Shown: positions 51,371 through 60,605 of the stretch, piece by piece
Layout of the letters: each line of letters starts with the position of its first letter
Numbering within the stretch: the stretch's first letter is position 1
Assembly (NCBI RefSeq): GCF_036499745.1
Contig: NZ_DASYDG010000009.1
Span: 1-64,000 of the forward strand
DNA: 64,000 nt
Direction of reading: 5' to 3'
Origin: Pinirhizobacter sp036499745
GTDB lineage: Bacteria > Pseudomonadota > Gammaproteobacteria > Xanthomonadales > Rhodanobacteraceae
Notes under the pieces: model-generated
The model's database searches: none
Told to the model about the DNA's origin: nothing
Seen by the model: only the letters and a program-made list of their open reading frames with translations
Made by a program: the position numbers and the translations under genes

Positions 51371-54121
51371 TTATTTCTTGCCGCCAAAATGCCAGTTGAA
51401 CTCCACGAATACCGATCGGCCATAAATGTCGTAATTGTCCGCATTAAAATACGGAAGCGTGTAGTACGAGCGATCCATCGGCGGCTTGGTGTTGCGCAGG
51501 TTGTTCAGCACCAGGCTGATGCTGGCGTCATCGGGGAGCTGGTAACCCACATTGAGGTTGAACGTGGTCCACGAACCCAGGCGGCCAGCGCCGGGCACGG
51601 TGTAGCTGTTGTTCACCTGCGCCAGGTAGTTCGGGGTGCGGCCGCGGCGGTTGCCGAAGAGGGTGGCCGACCAGTCGCCCCGGTCCCAGCCCACGGACGC
51701 CGTGATGATGGTCTTGAAGTCGGTGGAATACTGCGGCTCGCGCAGCAGGTCGATGGTGGGTTCGCCGGCGTACTGCTGAAGCGTGTGCTTGAGCGTGTTG
51801 CTGTACGACGCACCCAGCCGAAGGTTCCCTGCGGTACCCATGTCGATGCGGTAGTTCGCACCCGCGGTCAGCGCATCCACTCGCTCGCTGGATGAGTTGA
51901 TCGGACCGCTGCGGATCTGGGTGACGGCGCCGGTGGCGTCACGGGTAATGCGCGACAGGGCATCCTGGCACGAGGCCGAGCCTGCATCCATGCGTCCCGC
52001 CCGGCAATCAGCCTCGTTGCGAAACAGCGTGGTGACGCTCAGTTCTTCCACCTTGTCTGCGATGCGGATGGAGAGGTAGTCCAGGCTCAGGTTGAAATCC
52101 TGCGTGGGCGACCATACCGCGCCGACGCCATAGGACTTCGCCGTGATCGGCTTCAGGTCCGGATTGCCGGCGCGGACGCCGCGGGTCGACTGGTTGTATG
52201 CCGGACAGTCGCGCAGGGCCTCACCTGGATAGAACGTCTCGCAGCCGTAGAAATCCGGTGCGCCGGTGAAATAGCCGCTGTCGCCGGCGAACAGATAGCC
52301 CATGTCCGGTGCGCGGAATGCCGTGGCGTAGTTGGCGCGCAGCAGCAGGGTGTCGACCGGGCGGTATTCGAAGGCCAGCTTGTAGGTGGGCCGGCCAATG
52401 GTGTTACCCGTCCACTGGTAGCGGTCGTAGCGCACGGCAGCGTTGGCCAGCAGTTCGGCGGTGATCGGCACGCTCAGTTCGCCGGCCAGCGCATAGTGCT
52501 GGCGTTTGCCGTGGCCCTGGGTGCCCGAAAGACCCCAGTAGTTGCCGTTGACCACGCCAAGATCGGTGCGGTTGCTCCAGTGCTCGTTGCCGGCCTGGCC
52601 CACGATGGCAAGGCCGATGTCACCGGCGGGCAGTGCGGCCAGCGATGTGTTGGTGAGCTGGACATTGAGATCCTGCGTCCAGGTTTGGGACACGGAGTTG
52701 ATCTGGCCGAGCGTGGCGATGTACTGCTCAGGGGTTACCGCCTGGTAGAAGTTCGCCCAGTTCGGCGCGTAGATCGGCAGGCCGGTGGCGGCGTCACTGC
52801 CCAGCTGCGGGCCCATGAACTGCTGTCCGAACAGCGAATCGAGCGGGCCGGCGAGCGGCCGGTTCTGCTTGTTGGTCAGCGAGTACGCCGAGCGGTTGTA
52901 GTAGGCATCGTAATCCCACGCCGAATCGCCCAGCCTGCCGCGGCCGCCCAGGATCACCTGGTATTGCTGGCCGATGTTGCGGTTGGCGACGCGGTCGTAG
53001 CCGCCGGTCTCTTCGGGCGACAACGCATGCTGGGCGAGCGTTTGCTGGCCGGTGGCCTGGTCGATGAAGCGGCCGCCGTTGTTGGCGCTCCAGAAGGTGT
53101 AGTTGGAACCGGAGATCGACGTGTTGGTGGAGGATCCATACAGCCCGCTGCCGTACAGCTCCAGATGGTCGTTCACCCTGAATGAGCTCGACAGGTAACC
53201 CGTGGCCGAGCGCTTCCTGTTCGAAAGGGTAGCCTGGCCGACTTCCTGGCTACCGCAGTAGTAGCCCGAGCCCGGCCGATACGCGTAGTACGTGCTGTTG
53301 TTGAAAAGCGACGACACGTTCTGGCAAGCCTCGGCGCCCGGATCCACGTACGAGGCACGGCCGTTGGCGTCGTAGACCATGTGGAGGAAATTCCGCGAGG
53401 CGACGGGGTCTGCACCGTCGCGCGAGGGATCGGATGCGGTTGAGCGGGTGAGCTTGCGGTCAGCGCCGTAGATCGGAGCCTGGTTGCCCAGCTCCACGCT
53501 GAAGACGGTTTTGGAGCGATCGGTGGAGTGGCCGCCGGTCAGCTGCACGCGCTGGTTGCCGCCACCGCCGTCGGTGTAACCGCCGCCACGGAAGTTCACG
53601 TCGAAACCGTTGACGTTCTTCTTCAGGATGATATTCACCACGCCGGCAATGGCATCCGAGCCATACACGGCCGACTGGTTACCCGGCACGATGTCGATGC
53701 GCTCGACGATCGAGGTGGGAATGGTGGAGATGTCCACGAAGTTGCTCTGGCCGTTGTAAAGCAACGGATAGTTGGCCAGTGGATGGCCATCGACCAGGAT
53801 CTTGGTGAAGCCCGGATCCAGCCCGAACAGGCTGATCGACTGCGCGCCCTGGGTGAACGAGGCGCTTGTTTGTGCGTTCTGCACGGCGCCTGAGGCCAGC
53901 GGTGATGCCCGGAGCGCATCGGCCACGGTCTTGAAGCCCTGCCGCTGGATGTCGGCAGCGGTGATCTCGATGGTCGGCGTGGCGGTTTCCACCACGGCTC
54001 GCGGAATCAACGAGCCGGTAACGGTGACCGTTTCCAGCGTCTTGGGTTCGTTATCGGCCGCGAAGGCGGGCGCGAAGAAGGCTGCCGCAATGGCGGCGGC
54101 CAGGAGCTTCCTGGATTGCAT
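51371..54121 (-). CDS. TonB-dependent receptor 4 (non-Oar type)
   Basis: 916 aa. Signal peptide MQSRKLLAAAIAAAFFAPAFA, then a short region with the TonB-box-like ETVTVTGSLI, a plug (IQRQGFKTVADALRASP, VYGSDAIAGVVNIILKKNV) and a barrel ending VFVEFNWHFGGKK. It lacks the N-terminal beta domain and the leader/3' UTR motifs of receptors 1-3, so it is a separate lineage. ATG 54121 follows AGGGAAGA. The substrate is unknown. Confidence 0.9.
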   Translation of the reverse strand: MQSRKLLAAAIAAAFFAPAFAADNEPKTLETVTVTGSLIPRAVVETATPTIEITAADIQRQGFKTVADALRASPLASGAVQNAQTSASFTQGAQSISLFGLDPGFTKILVDGHPLANYPLLYNGQSNFVDISTIPTSIVERIDIVPGNQSAVYGSDAIAGVVNIILKKNVNGFDVNFRGGGYTDGGGGNQRVQLTGGHSTDRSKTVFSVELGNQAPIYGADRKLTRSTASDPSRDGADPVASRNFLHMVYDANGRASYVDPGAEACQNVSSLFNNSTYYAYRPGSGYYCGSQEVGQATLSNRKRSATGYLSSSFRVNDHLELYGSGLYGSSTNTSISGSNYTFWSANNGGRFIDQATGQQTLAQHALSPEETGGYDRVANRNIGQQYQVILGGRGRLGDSAWDYDAYYNRSAYSLTNKQNRPLAGPLDSLFGQQFMGPQLGSDAATGLPIYAPNWANFYQAVTPEQYIATLGQINSVSQTWTQDLNVQLTNTSLAALPAGDIGLAIVGQAGNEHWSNRTDLGVVNGNYWGLSGTQGHGKRQHYALAGELSVPITAELLANAAVRYDRYQWTGNTIGRPTYKLAFEYRPVDTLLLRANYATAFRAPDMGYLFAGDSGYFTGAPDFYGCETFYPGEALRDCPAYNQSTRGVRAGNPDLKPITAKSYGVGAVWSPTQDFNLSLDYLSIRIADKVEELSVTTLFRNEADCRAGRMDAGSASCQDALSRITRDATGAVTQIRSGPINSSSERVDALTAGANYRIDMGTAGNLRLGASYSNTLKHTLQQYAGEPTIDLLREPQYSTDFKTIITASVGWDRGDWSATLFGNRRGRTPNYLAQVNNSYTVPGAGRLGSWTTFNLNVGYQLPDDASISLVLNNLRNTKPPMDRSYYTLPYFNADNYDIYGRSVFVEFNWHFGGKK

Positions 54122-54236
54122 GCTGTTGTCTTCCCTGGTGGTGTGTACTGACACGGCTATGCCGGGCCCGACATTCCACGCTAGGGGAATTTAGCAACAG
54201 GGAATATGGAAGAAAGCTCAAATTCCCGGGGGTGCG

Positions 54237-54270
54237 AAAGAAAACGGCGACGTGCCAAGGCACGTCGCCG
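54237..54270 (-). terminator. intrinsic terminator of the Grx/rhodanese gene
   Basis: A long near-perfect stem (CGGCGACGTG/CACGTCGCCG, 54245-54270) is followed on the minus strand by TTTTCTTTC, 22 nt after the stop codon. Confidence 0.8.
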
Positions 54271-54291
54271 CTCACTGCATACGCGATTGGA

Positions 54292-55215
54292 TCAGTAGCG
54301 CGGAACGCTCGAATCGACTTCCTGCGACCACGCATCCATGCCACCGGCCACGTTGAACACGTTGCTGAAACCATGCGCGGCAAAGTGGTTGGCCGCTGCC
54401 ATGCTGGAGTTGCCGTGGTGGCAGATGAAGGCGAGTACGGTGTCCTTGGGCAGGCGACCCAGGGCGTCGTAGCCTTCTTCTTCCAAAATACGGGCGCCGG
54501 CAAGGGGTGCGGCGGCGGCGCGGCCGTTGGCCGGACGCACGTCGACCAGGGTGATGGAGCCTTCAGCCATGCGGGTGGCCAGTTCCTGCACGGTCATCGA
54601 CTTCACTTCGTTGGCGCCGGGGAACTTCAGGCTGAGGCCCTCGCCCTGCACGGTGCTTACCCAGTCGATCACGATGCCCTTGGCGCGCTGGGCGCTGCCC
54701 GGGTCGAAGTGCACTTCGATGCCGCTGGCGCTCACCACGATGTCGTGGTCCTGGGCCGGGGCGAGCTGGAAGCCGGCGCCGTGGTCCGGGCCGATCTCAA
54801 GATGCAGCACCATGCCTTGAGCATCCGCCATGCCGGCGCGGATGGCTTCGGCGGCCTTCTCGGTGATGGTGATTTCCGGCGGGGTGCGGTCGGGCGGGGT
54901 GGCGCCGAACAGGGAGTGAAGCTCGCCGCTGCCGTACATCTGGCGGATGATGTCCGCGCCGCCCACCAGTTCGCCTTCCACATACAGCTGTGGGATGGTG
55001 GGCCACTGGCCGTAGGTCTTGATGCCGTCGCGGATTTCCGCGTCCTGCAGCACGTCCACTGTGTAGTAATCGGGCAGCAGCTCGTTCAGCACATTGGTGG
55101 CCGAGGCTGAGAAGCCGCACATCGGCTGGCTGCGGTCGCCCTTCATGAACAGCACCACGCGGTGTTCGTTCAGCAGGGTTTCGATGCGTTCGCGGGTGGC
55201 GGAATCGAGGCTCAT
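54292..55215 (-). CDS. fusion: monothiol glutaredoxin + degenerate IscA-like + rhodanese
   Basis: 307 aa in three modules. Residues 1-105 form a Grx4-type glutaredoxin with the Fe-S-binding CGFS motif (MCGFSASA) and the partner motif WPTIPQLYVEGELVGG. Residues 112-200 have the HesB/IscA fold pattern but none of its three cysteines, like the scaffold half of NfuA. Residues 205-307 form a rhodanese with the active-site loop CHHGNSS. It probably links Fe-S cluster handling to sulfur transfer in the cytosol. ATG 55215 starts the glutaredoxin domain; an upstream ATG at 55332 adds a non-conserved stretch. Confidence 0.88.
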   Translation of the reverse strand: MSLDSATRERIETLLNEHRVVLFMKGDRSQPMCGFSASATNVLNELLPDYYTVDVLQDAEIRDGIKTYGQWPTIPQLYVEGELVGGADIIRQMYGSGELHSLFGATPPDRTPPEITITEKAAEAIRAGMADAQGMVLHLEIGPDHGAGFQLAPAQDHDIVVSASGIEVHFDPGSAQRAKGIVIDWVSTVQGEGLSLKFPGANEVKSMTVQELATRMAEGSITLVDVRPANGRAAAAPLAGARILEEEGYDALGRLPKDTVLAFICHHGNSSMAAANHFAAHGFSNVFNVAGGMDAWSQEVDSSVPRY

Positions 55216-55359
55216 GAGGGGTCCGGGAAAGAATGGGGAATGGGCGTAGTTTAGCCGTTCGTCCGACATGGCCGCTTCGGGCCGGGATTTCAATGGGTTA
55301 TGGCTGGGCAGGCGGCAGTTCGATGCCATCACGGAGGGTCTGATGGCGGGCCGGGGCTG

Positions 55360-55701
55360 TTATTGCGGCGGCTGGGCCAGCTCTTTGGCGCTTAAGTATC
55401 CATCGTGGTTGCGGTCCAGCCGATGGAACTGCGTTTCGTAGTTACGCCGCACTTCGTCCAGCCGCAGTGGCTTGCCGTGCTGGCCGGGAAGCTCCGATGC
55501 ATCGAGCACGCCGTCGCCGTTGGTGTCCATGTGGCGGAACCCGGCGGTCATATAGGTAAGGTATTCGTCCCGGCTCACCTTGCCGTCGCCATTGGTGTCG
55601 AACTGGCGCAGGTACTCCGCCGGTGTGGCCTGGGCGACGGCGATGCCGGGCGCAGCGGATGCCGCCAGCATCGCCATGGCCGCGAAGGCGGCGCGGCGCA
55701 T
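55360..55701 (-). CDS. secreted EF-hand calcium-binding protein
   Basis: 113 aa. Signal peptide MRRAAFAAMAMLAASAAPGIAVAQA, then three EF-hand loops: DTNGDGKVSRDE, DTNGDGVLDASE and DRNHDGYLSAKE. It is periplasmic or secreted and its function is unknown. The start overlaps the folE stop by one base (TGATG), so it rides on the folE transcript. Confidence 0.85.
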   Translation of the reverse strand: MRRAAFAAMAMLAASAAPGIAVAQATPAEYLRQFDTNGDGKVSRDEYLTYMTAGFRHMDTNGDGVLDASELPGQHGKPLRLDEVRRNYETQFHRLDRNHDGYLSAKELAQPPQ

Positions 55702-56294
55702 CAGCGCCGGTCGACGCCGACGAAGCGCAGGAACTCAGCGCGTGTGCGCGGATCCTCGCGGAAGCTGCCAAGCATCTGGCTGGTCACCATCGATACGCCG
55801 CGCTTGTGCACGCCGCGGGTGGTCATGCATTCGTGCGAGGCATCGATCACCACGCCTACGCCACGTGGCTGCAGCGTTTCCTCGATGCAGTGGGCGATCT
55901 GTGCAGTGAGTTTTTCCTGCACCTGGAAGCGACGGGCGAAACCATCGACCACGCGTGCCAGCTTGCTGATGCCCACCACGCGGTCGGTGGGCACATAACC
56001 CACGTGGGCGCGGCCGATGATCGGCGCCATGTGATGCTCGCAATGGCTTTCGAACTCGATATCCCGCAGCACGATCATCTCGTCGTAGCCGCCGACTTCC
56101 TCGAACGTACGGGCCAGGTAGTCGGCCGGGTCTTCCAGGTAGCCGGAAAACCAGTCGCGATAGGCCTTGACCACGCGCTTGGGCGTATCAAGCAGGCCCT
56201 CACGGGCGGGATCGTCGCCCGCCCAGCGCAACAGGACGCGCACAGCGTCCTCAGCCTGTTCGCGGGTGACATCAGGGTTCTTTGGCTCGGTCAT
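55701..56294 (-). CDS. folE: GTP cyclohydrolase I
   Basis: Converts GTP to dihydroneopterin triphosphate, the first step of folate synthesis. It has 197 aa. The zinc-site motif ESHCEHHMAPIIGRAHVGY and the segments KLARVVDGFARRFQVQEKLT and SHECMTTRGV are conserved. Start ATG 56294 gives MTEPKNPDVT. Confidence 0.96.
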   Translation of the reverse strand: MTEPKNPDVTREQAEDAVRVLLRWAGDDPAREGLLDTPKRVVKAYRDWFSGYLEDPADYLARTFEEVGGYDEMIVLRDIEFESHCEHHMAPIIGRAHVGYVPTDRVVGISKLARVVDGFARRFQVQEKLTAQIAHCIEETLQPRGVGVVIDASHECMTTRGVHKRGVSMVTSQMLGSFREDPRTRAEFLRFVGVDRR

Positions 56295-56355
56295 GGGTCG
56301 TCAGGGTAGCCGGCTAAAGCGCCCATTGTAGCGCCAAGCCCATAAGAGCCCATTA

Positions 56356-56590
56356 GGGGTCAGAGTCATTATGCGTGCCAATCAAACAACAAAAGCCCAT
56401 AAAGGGGTCAGAGCCATTTTGCGCACCAGTCAAACGACGAACCCTGTTCGCGATGCCAGTGTGTGTGAGCCAAGCTTAATGACTCTGACCCCCTTAAGGC
56501 CCGCGACCGGCAAGCGAGCCGCGCACATTTACTCTGACCCCTTAAGGCGGGTTGGGGTGGTATGTGTTCCGTTTTAATGACTCTGACCCC
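56356..56590. repeat. REP-like repeat patch with GGGGTCAGAGTCATT units
   Basis: Five copies of a 15-bp unit lie in 235 bp: two forward (56356-56370 and 56404-56418) and three reversed (56477-56491, a partial at 56531-56541, 56576-56590). The two forward copies continue as a longer direct repeat (TGCG..CCA.TCAAAC). Sequences of this type often flank REP-associated tyrosine transposases in gammaproteobacteria; no transposase is present, so it would be a non-autonomous remnant. Confidence 0.65.
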
Positions 56591-56603
56591 TTTAGGGGAG
56601 GGG

Positions 56604-58058
56604 TTAGTCGGGGGTGGGGGCTTCATCGTCGAGGTCGTCGTCGGGTTCGACGGGTTCCAGGGCGATTTTTAGGGCTTCGCTGGAGACGTCGCTGCCCAGG
56701 GACTGTACTTCGCGCAGGCGTTTTTCGATCGCCCGGGTGCGGACGCCGGCGCTGTCGATGCTGTTGCGCACGGTGTCCAGTTGCTTGCGGGTTTTCTCAA
56801 GGACCGTGCCGAACTTGCCGAACTCGGTCTTCACCGCGGCCAGCACGTGCCAGACCTCGCTCGAGCGCTTTTCAATGGCGAGCGTGCGGAAGCCCATCTG
56901 CAGGCTGTTCAGCAAGGCGGTAAGGGTGGTGGGCCCGGCCACGGTGACGCGGTATTCGCGCTGCAGCAGATCCGACAGGCCCGGACGGCGGATCACTTCC
57001 GCATACAGGCCCTCGGTGGGCAGGAACAGGATGGCGAAGTCGGTGGTGTGCGGCGGGCCGACGTACTTGCCGTGGATGCGCCTGGCTTCCTCGCGCACGC
57101 GCACCTCCAGCGCGCGGCCGGCGGCGAGTGCGGCGTCGGCGTCGGCGGCGTCCTGGGCGTCGAGCAGGCGCTGGTAGTCTTCCACCGGGAATTTCGCATC
57201 GATCGGCAACCACACCGGCACGCCATCTTCGGTGCCGGGCAGGCGGATGGCGTATTCCACGCGCTCGGAGGAACCGGGAATGGTCGCCACGTTGGCGGCG
57301 TATTGCTCGGCCACCAGGATCTGTTCCAGCAGCGAGCCCAGCTGCACTTCGCCGAAGGTGCCGCGGGTTTTGACGTTGGTCAGCACGCGCTTCAAGTCAC
57401 CCACGCCGGCAGCCAGGGTCTGCATTTCGCCCAGTCCGCGCTGCACCGCCTCAAGGCGCTCGGACACCAGCCGGAACGACTCACCCAAACGCGTTTCCAG
57501 GGTGGCGTGGAGTTTTTCATCCACCGTCTGGCGCATCTGCTCAAGCTTCGCGGCGTTATCGTCCTGGATGGATTTGAGCTTCGATTCCAGCACCTGGCGC
57601 ACCTCGCCCAGGCGCTTTTCGTTCTCGGCGGCCAACGCACCAAGGCGCTGTTCCAGCAGGCTGCCAAACTGACGCAAGGTGGCCGAACCTTCTTCACGCG
57701 CCTTGCGGGCATCCTCGCCGAGGCCTTCGCGCAGGCCCTGCATGCCACGATCGGTACGTTCAGTGAGCTGATCCAGGCGCTTGCCGAAGCCGTCGATGCG
57801 TTCACCGCTGGCCTGGCCCATACGGCCGAGTTGTTCCTGCACGTGTCCGCGGAACTGCTCGAAGGTGGCGCCCAGTTCCGCTCGGCCGGCGCGTTGTTCC
57901 TCGCGCAGCACCGCATCGAGCTGGCGGCTGCCGGCCAGCAGGGCATCGAGTTTGCCGCCGTTGCCCTCATCGCGCGGCTTGCGCACGGCCAGCACGACCA
58001 ACAGCAACAGACAGGCCAGCACGGCCACCAGCAGGACGATAAGAAGAGTGTCGGTCAT
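56604..58058 (-). CDS. rmuC: DNA recombination protein RmuC
   Basis: 484 aa. An N-terminal membrane helix (LLIVLLVAVLACLLLLVVLAV) precedes a long coiled coil (about 35-205) and the RmuC nuclease-like domain (VKTRGTFGEVQLGSLLEQIL, LPIDAKFPVEDY, FAILFLPTEGLYAEVIR). It limits inversions between short repeats in E. coli. It lies next to the REP-like patch and shares the strand with topoisomerase IB upstream. Confidence 0.93.
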   Translation of the reverse strand: MTDTLLIVLLVAVLACLLLLVVLAVRKPRDEGNGGKLDALLAGSRQLDAVLREEQRAGRAELGATFEQFRGHVQEQLGRMGQASGERIDGFGKRLDQLTERTDRGMQGLREGLGEDARKAREEGSATLRQFGSLLEQRLGALAAENEKRLGEVRQVLESKLKSIQDDNAAKLEQMRQTVDEKLHATLETRLGESFRLVSERLEAVQRGLGEMQTLAAGVGDLKRVLTNVKTRGTFGEVQLGSLLEQILVAEQYAANVATIPGSSERVEYAIRLPGTEDGVPVWLPIDAKFPVEDYQRLLDAQDAADADAALAAGRALEVRVREEARRIHGKYVGPPHTTDFAILFLPTEGLYAEVIRRPGLSDLLQREYRVTVAGPTTLTALLNSLQMGFRTLAIEKRSSEVWHVLAAVKTEFGKFGTVLEKTRKQLDTVRNSIDSAGVRTRAIEKRLREVQSLGSDVSSEALKIALEPVEPDDDLDDEAPTPD

Positions 58059-58088
58059 GCGGCTATGGTACCCGCAGCCGTCTCACCC

Positions 58089-59162
58089 TTAGCGACGCCG
58101 CAGGCGGCGCTTCAAAAAAGCGAGGGTTTTCAGTTCCAGCTGGCGTGGATGGCGGCCGGTTTCCGGTGGCACTACCTTGTGCAGTGAGCCATCGCGCCAG
58201 CCCTCGAACACTTCGGGGTGGATGTACGACTTGCGGCACACCGTCGGCGTATTGCCCAGAGTGTCGGCCACCTCCTGCACCGCTTCCTTCAACGTGGCGC
58301 GGATGGCCCGCTCGCCACCGGATTCCGGCAGCGGTGTGCGGGCCAGCACCGCCACTGCCTGCGTGGTACCTCCCCAGGTGCGGAAATCCTTGGCGGTGAA
58401 TTCCCCGCCGGTGATCTCGCGCAGGTAATCATTCACCATGCCCGAATCCACCGGTTGCCGGGTGCCTTCGTCGTCCAGGTACTGGAACACGCGCTGGCCC
58501 GGCAGATCCTGCACCTGGCGCACCGCCTTCACCAGGCGCTTGTCGTCCAGCTCCACCTCGTGCTCCTTGCCGCTCTTGCCACGGAAGCTGAAAAGAAGGC
58601 GGCCGGGAAGCGCCTTGATATGACGCGAGCGAAGGGTGGTAAGGCCGAAGGAGTTGTTCTCCTTCGCATACGCATCGTTACCCACGCGGATCAAGGTTTC
58701 TTCCAGCAGGCTCACGATCAGCGCCAGCACCTTCTGGCGCGGCAGGCCGGGCAGGGCCAGGTCGCGTTTCAGCCGGCGGCGCATGGCCGGCAGCTGCTGG
58801 GCGAATTCCACCACCCGCTCGAACTTGCCCCGGTCGCGCTCGTCACGCCATTTAGCGTGGTAGCGGTACTGCTTGCGCCGCCGCGCGTCCCGTCCGGTGG
58901 CCTGCAGGTGGCCGCGTTCGTTGATGCAGATCCACACCTGGGTATAAGCCGGCGGGATGGCCAGCATGCGGATGCGATCCAGGGTGTGGGCATCGCGCAC
59001 CGCCTTGCCGTCGATGCCGATATACGAAAACCCCTTGCCCCGGCGGCAGCGGGTAATTCCCTTGTCGGTGTCGCACACATACACCAGCCCTGCATCGCGT
59101 GCGTGCTGCTGCTCGGCGGTGAGGGCCGCCACCAGGGGGGAGGGGTCGGGTTTGCGCGTCAT
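58089..59162 (-). CDS. type IB DNA topoisomerase (poxvirus-like)
   Basis: 357 aa, relaxing supercoils by a 3'-phosphotyrosyl intermediate. The bacterial TopIB N-terminal domain (ITRCRRGKGFSYI, RIRMLAIPPAYTQVWIC) is followed by the catalytic domain with SLLEETLIRVGNDAYAKENN and TAKDFRTWGGT. The nucleophile tyrosine lies in CRKSYIHPEV. It is common in xanthomonads and absent from E. coli. Confidence 0.93.
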   Translation of the reverse strand: MTRKPDPSPLVAALTAEQQHARDAGLVYVCDTDKGITRCRRGKGFSYIGIDGKAVRDAHTLDRIRMLAIPPAYTQVWICINERGHLQATGRDARRRKQYRYHAKWRDERDRGKFERVVEFAQQLPAMRRRLKRDLALPGLPRQKVLALIVSLLEETLIRVGNDAYAKENNSFGLTTLRSRHIKALPGRLLFSFRGKSGKEHEVELDDKRLVKAVRQVQDLPGQRVFQYLDDEGTRQPVDSGMVNDYLREITGGEFTAKDFRTWGGTTQAVAVLARTPLPESGGERAIRATLKEAVQEVADTLGNTPTVCRKSYIHPEVFEGWRDGSLHKVVPPETGRHPRQLELKTLAFLKRRLRRR

Positions 59163-59206
59163 GCTGCCGGAGTGTGTCCGGCAACATGATCAAGCGGTGG
59201 TGAAAT

Positions 59207-60469
59207 CTAGCCGAAGGGTTCGAGCTTCTTCTTCACGGCCACGTTCTTCAGGGTGGCATAAGCGGGCAAACCGTTCTTGCCATAGGGCGGCGGTGCCTCG
59301 CCCTGGATCAAGGGCGCAAGGTATCGTCGCGCGGCGGCGGTGATGCCGTAGCCGTCCTTGGTGATGAACGAAGCCGGCATTTTCTTCTCGCGATTGGCGA
59401 TCTTCGACAGCTCCGCCGGCTCCACTTTCCATCGATACGGGGCATCGGACGTGCGCACGATCACCGGCATCACCGCGTTCATGCCCTTCGCTGCGTATTC
59501 GACCGCGGCCTTGCCCACCGCATAGGCCTGTTCCACATCCACCTTCGAGGCGGCGTGGCGGGCCGAGCGTTGCAGGTAGTCGGGCACCGCCCAATGGAAT
59601 TTGTAGCCAAGCTTGTCGCGGATAAGCCCGGCGATCACCGGCGCCAGGCCGCCCAGCTGGGCATGGCCGAAGGCGTCAACGCCACCGGCCTCGGCCAGGA
59701 ATTTGCCGTCCGGCGCCAGCAGGCCTTCCGATGCCACCACCGTGCAATAACCCACGCGCTTCACCGTGGCCTTCACTTTGGCCAGGAACTCAGCTTCGTT
59801 GAAGGTGCGCTCGGGGAACAGGATGATGTGCGGCGGGGCGTCGCTGCCTTCGCCGGCCAGGCCCGCGGCTGCTGCGATCCAGCCGGCGTGCCGGCCCATC
59901 ACTTCCAGGATGAATACCTTGGTGGAGGTCTCGGCCATCGAGGCCACGTCAAGGCTGGCCTCGAGCGTGGAGATCGCCGTGTAGCGCGCCACCGAGCCGA
60001 AACCCGGGCAGGTGTCGGTCACCACCAGGTCGTTGTCCACCGTCTTGGGCACGCCGATGCAGCTCAATTCATAGCCAAGGGATTTCGACAGCTGGGACAT
60101 CTTGTAGGCGGTGTCGGCGGAGTCGTTGCCGCCGTTGAACAGGAAGGTGCGGATGTCGTGGGCTTTGAACACCTCGATCAGGCGTTCATATTCCTTGCGG
60201 TCGGTATCGATGGATTTGAGCTTGTAGCGGGCCGAGCCGAAGGCGCCGCCCGGGGTATGGCGAAGCGCCGCGATGGACTTTGCGCTTTCCTTCGAGGTAT
60301 CGATCAGGTTCTCGCGCAGGGCGCCCAGGATGCCGTTGCGGGCCGCGTACACCTTCAGCCCCCTGGCCCGGGCGGTTTCGATCACCCCCGCGGCGGTGGC
60401 GTTGATCACGGCGGTGACACCGCCGGACTGGGCATAGAGCAGCTTGCCGGGGGACGACCTGGTGGCCAT
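59207..60469 (-). CDS. pfp: pyrophosphate-dependent 6-phosphofructokinase
   Basis: Interconverts fructose 6-phosphate and fructose 1,6-bisphosphate with PPi. It has 420 aa. Specificity residues are of the PPi type: Asp in GGNDSADT (ATP enzymes have Gly) and Lys in GVPKTVDND (ATP enzymes have Gly). MGRHAGWIAA is the substrate-binding motif. The Asn in GGNDS replaces the usual first Asp. Start ATG 60469 (MATRSSPGKLLYAQSGG); an in-frame ATG at 60553 lies in the leader. It is divergent from adk. Confidence 0.92.
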   Translation of the reverse strand: MATRSSPGKLLYAQSGGVTAVINATAAGVIETARARGLKVYAARNGILGALRENLIDTSKESAKSIAALRHTPGGAFGSARYKLKSIDTDRKEYERLIEVFKAHDIRTFLFNGGNDSADTAYKMSQLSKSLGYELSCIGVPKTVDNDLVVTDTCPGFGSVARYTAISTLEASLDVASMAETSTKVFILEVMGRHAGWIAAAAGLAGEGSDAPPHIILFPERTFNEAEFLAKVKATVKRVGYCTVVASEGLLAPDGKFLAEAGGVDAFGHAQLGGLAPVIAGLIRDKLGYKFHWAVPDYLQRSARHAASKVDVEQAYAVGKAAVEYAAKGMNAVMPVIVRTSDAPYRWKVEPAELSKIANREKKMPASFITKDGYGITAAARRYLAPLIQGEAPPPYGKNGLPAYATLKNVAVKKKLEPFG

Positions 60470-60605
60470 GCGCTGGTTCCTTTTCGCGGGGGTACTTACC
60501 TTAGCCCAGGCCGGTTTGACGGGGAAACACCCTTTGGTTACCGTGATTGTCATTTTTTCGATGTTCGGCGCCCTGAAGCGGGTGCCCGGACTCTATTGGA
60601 GCCAT

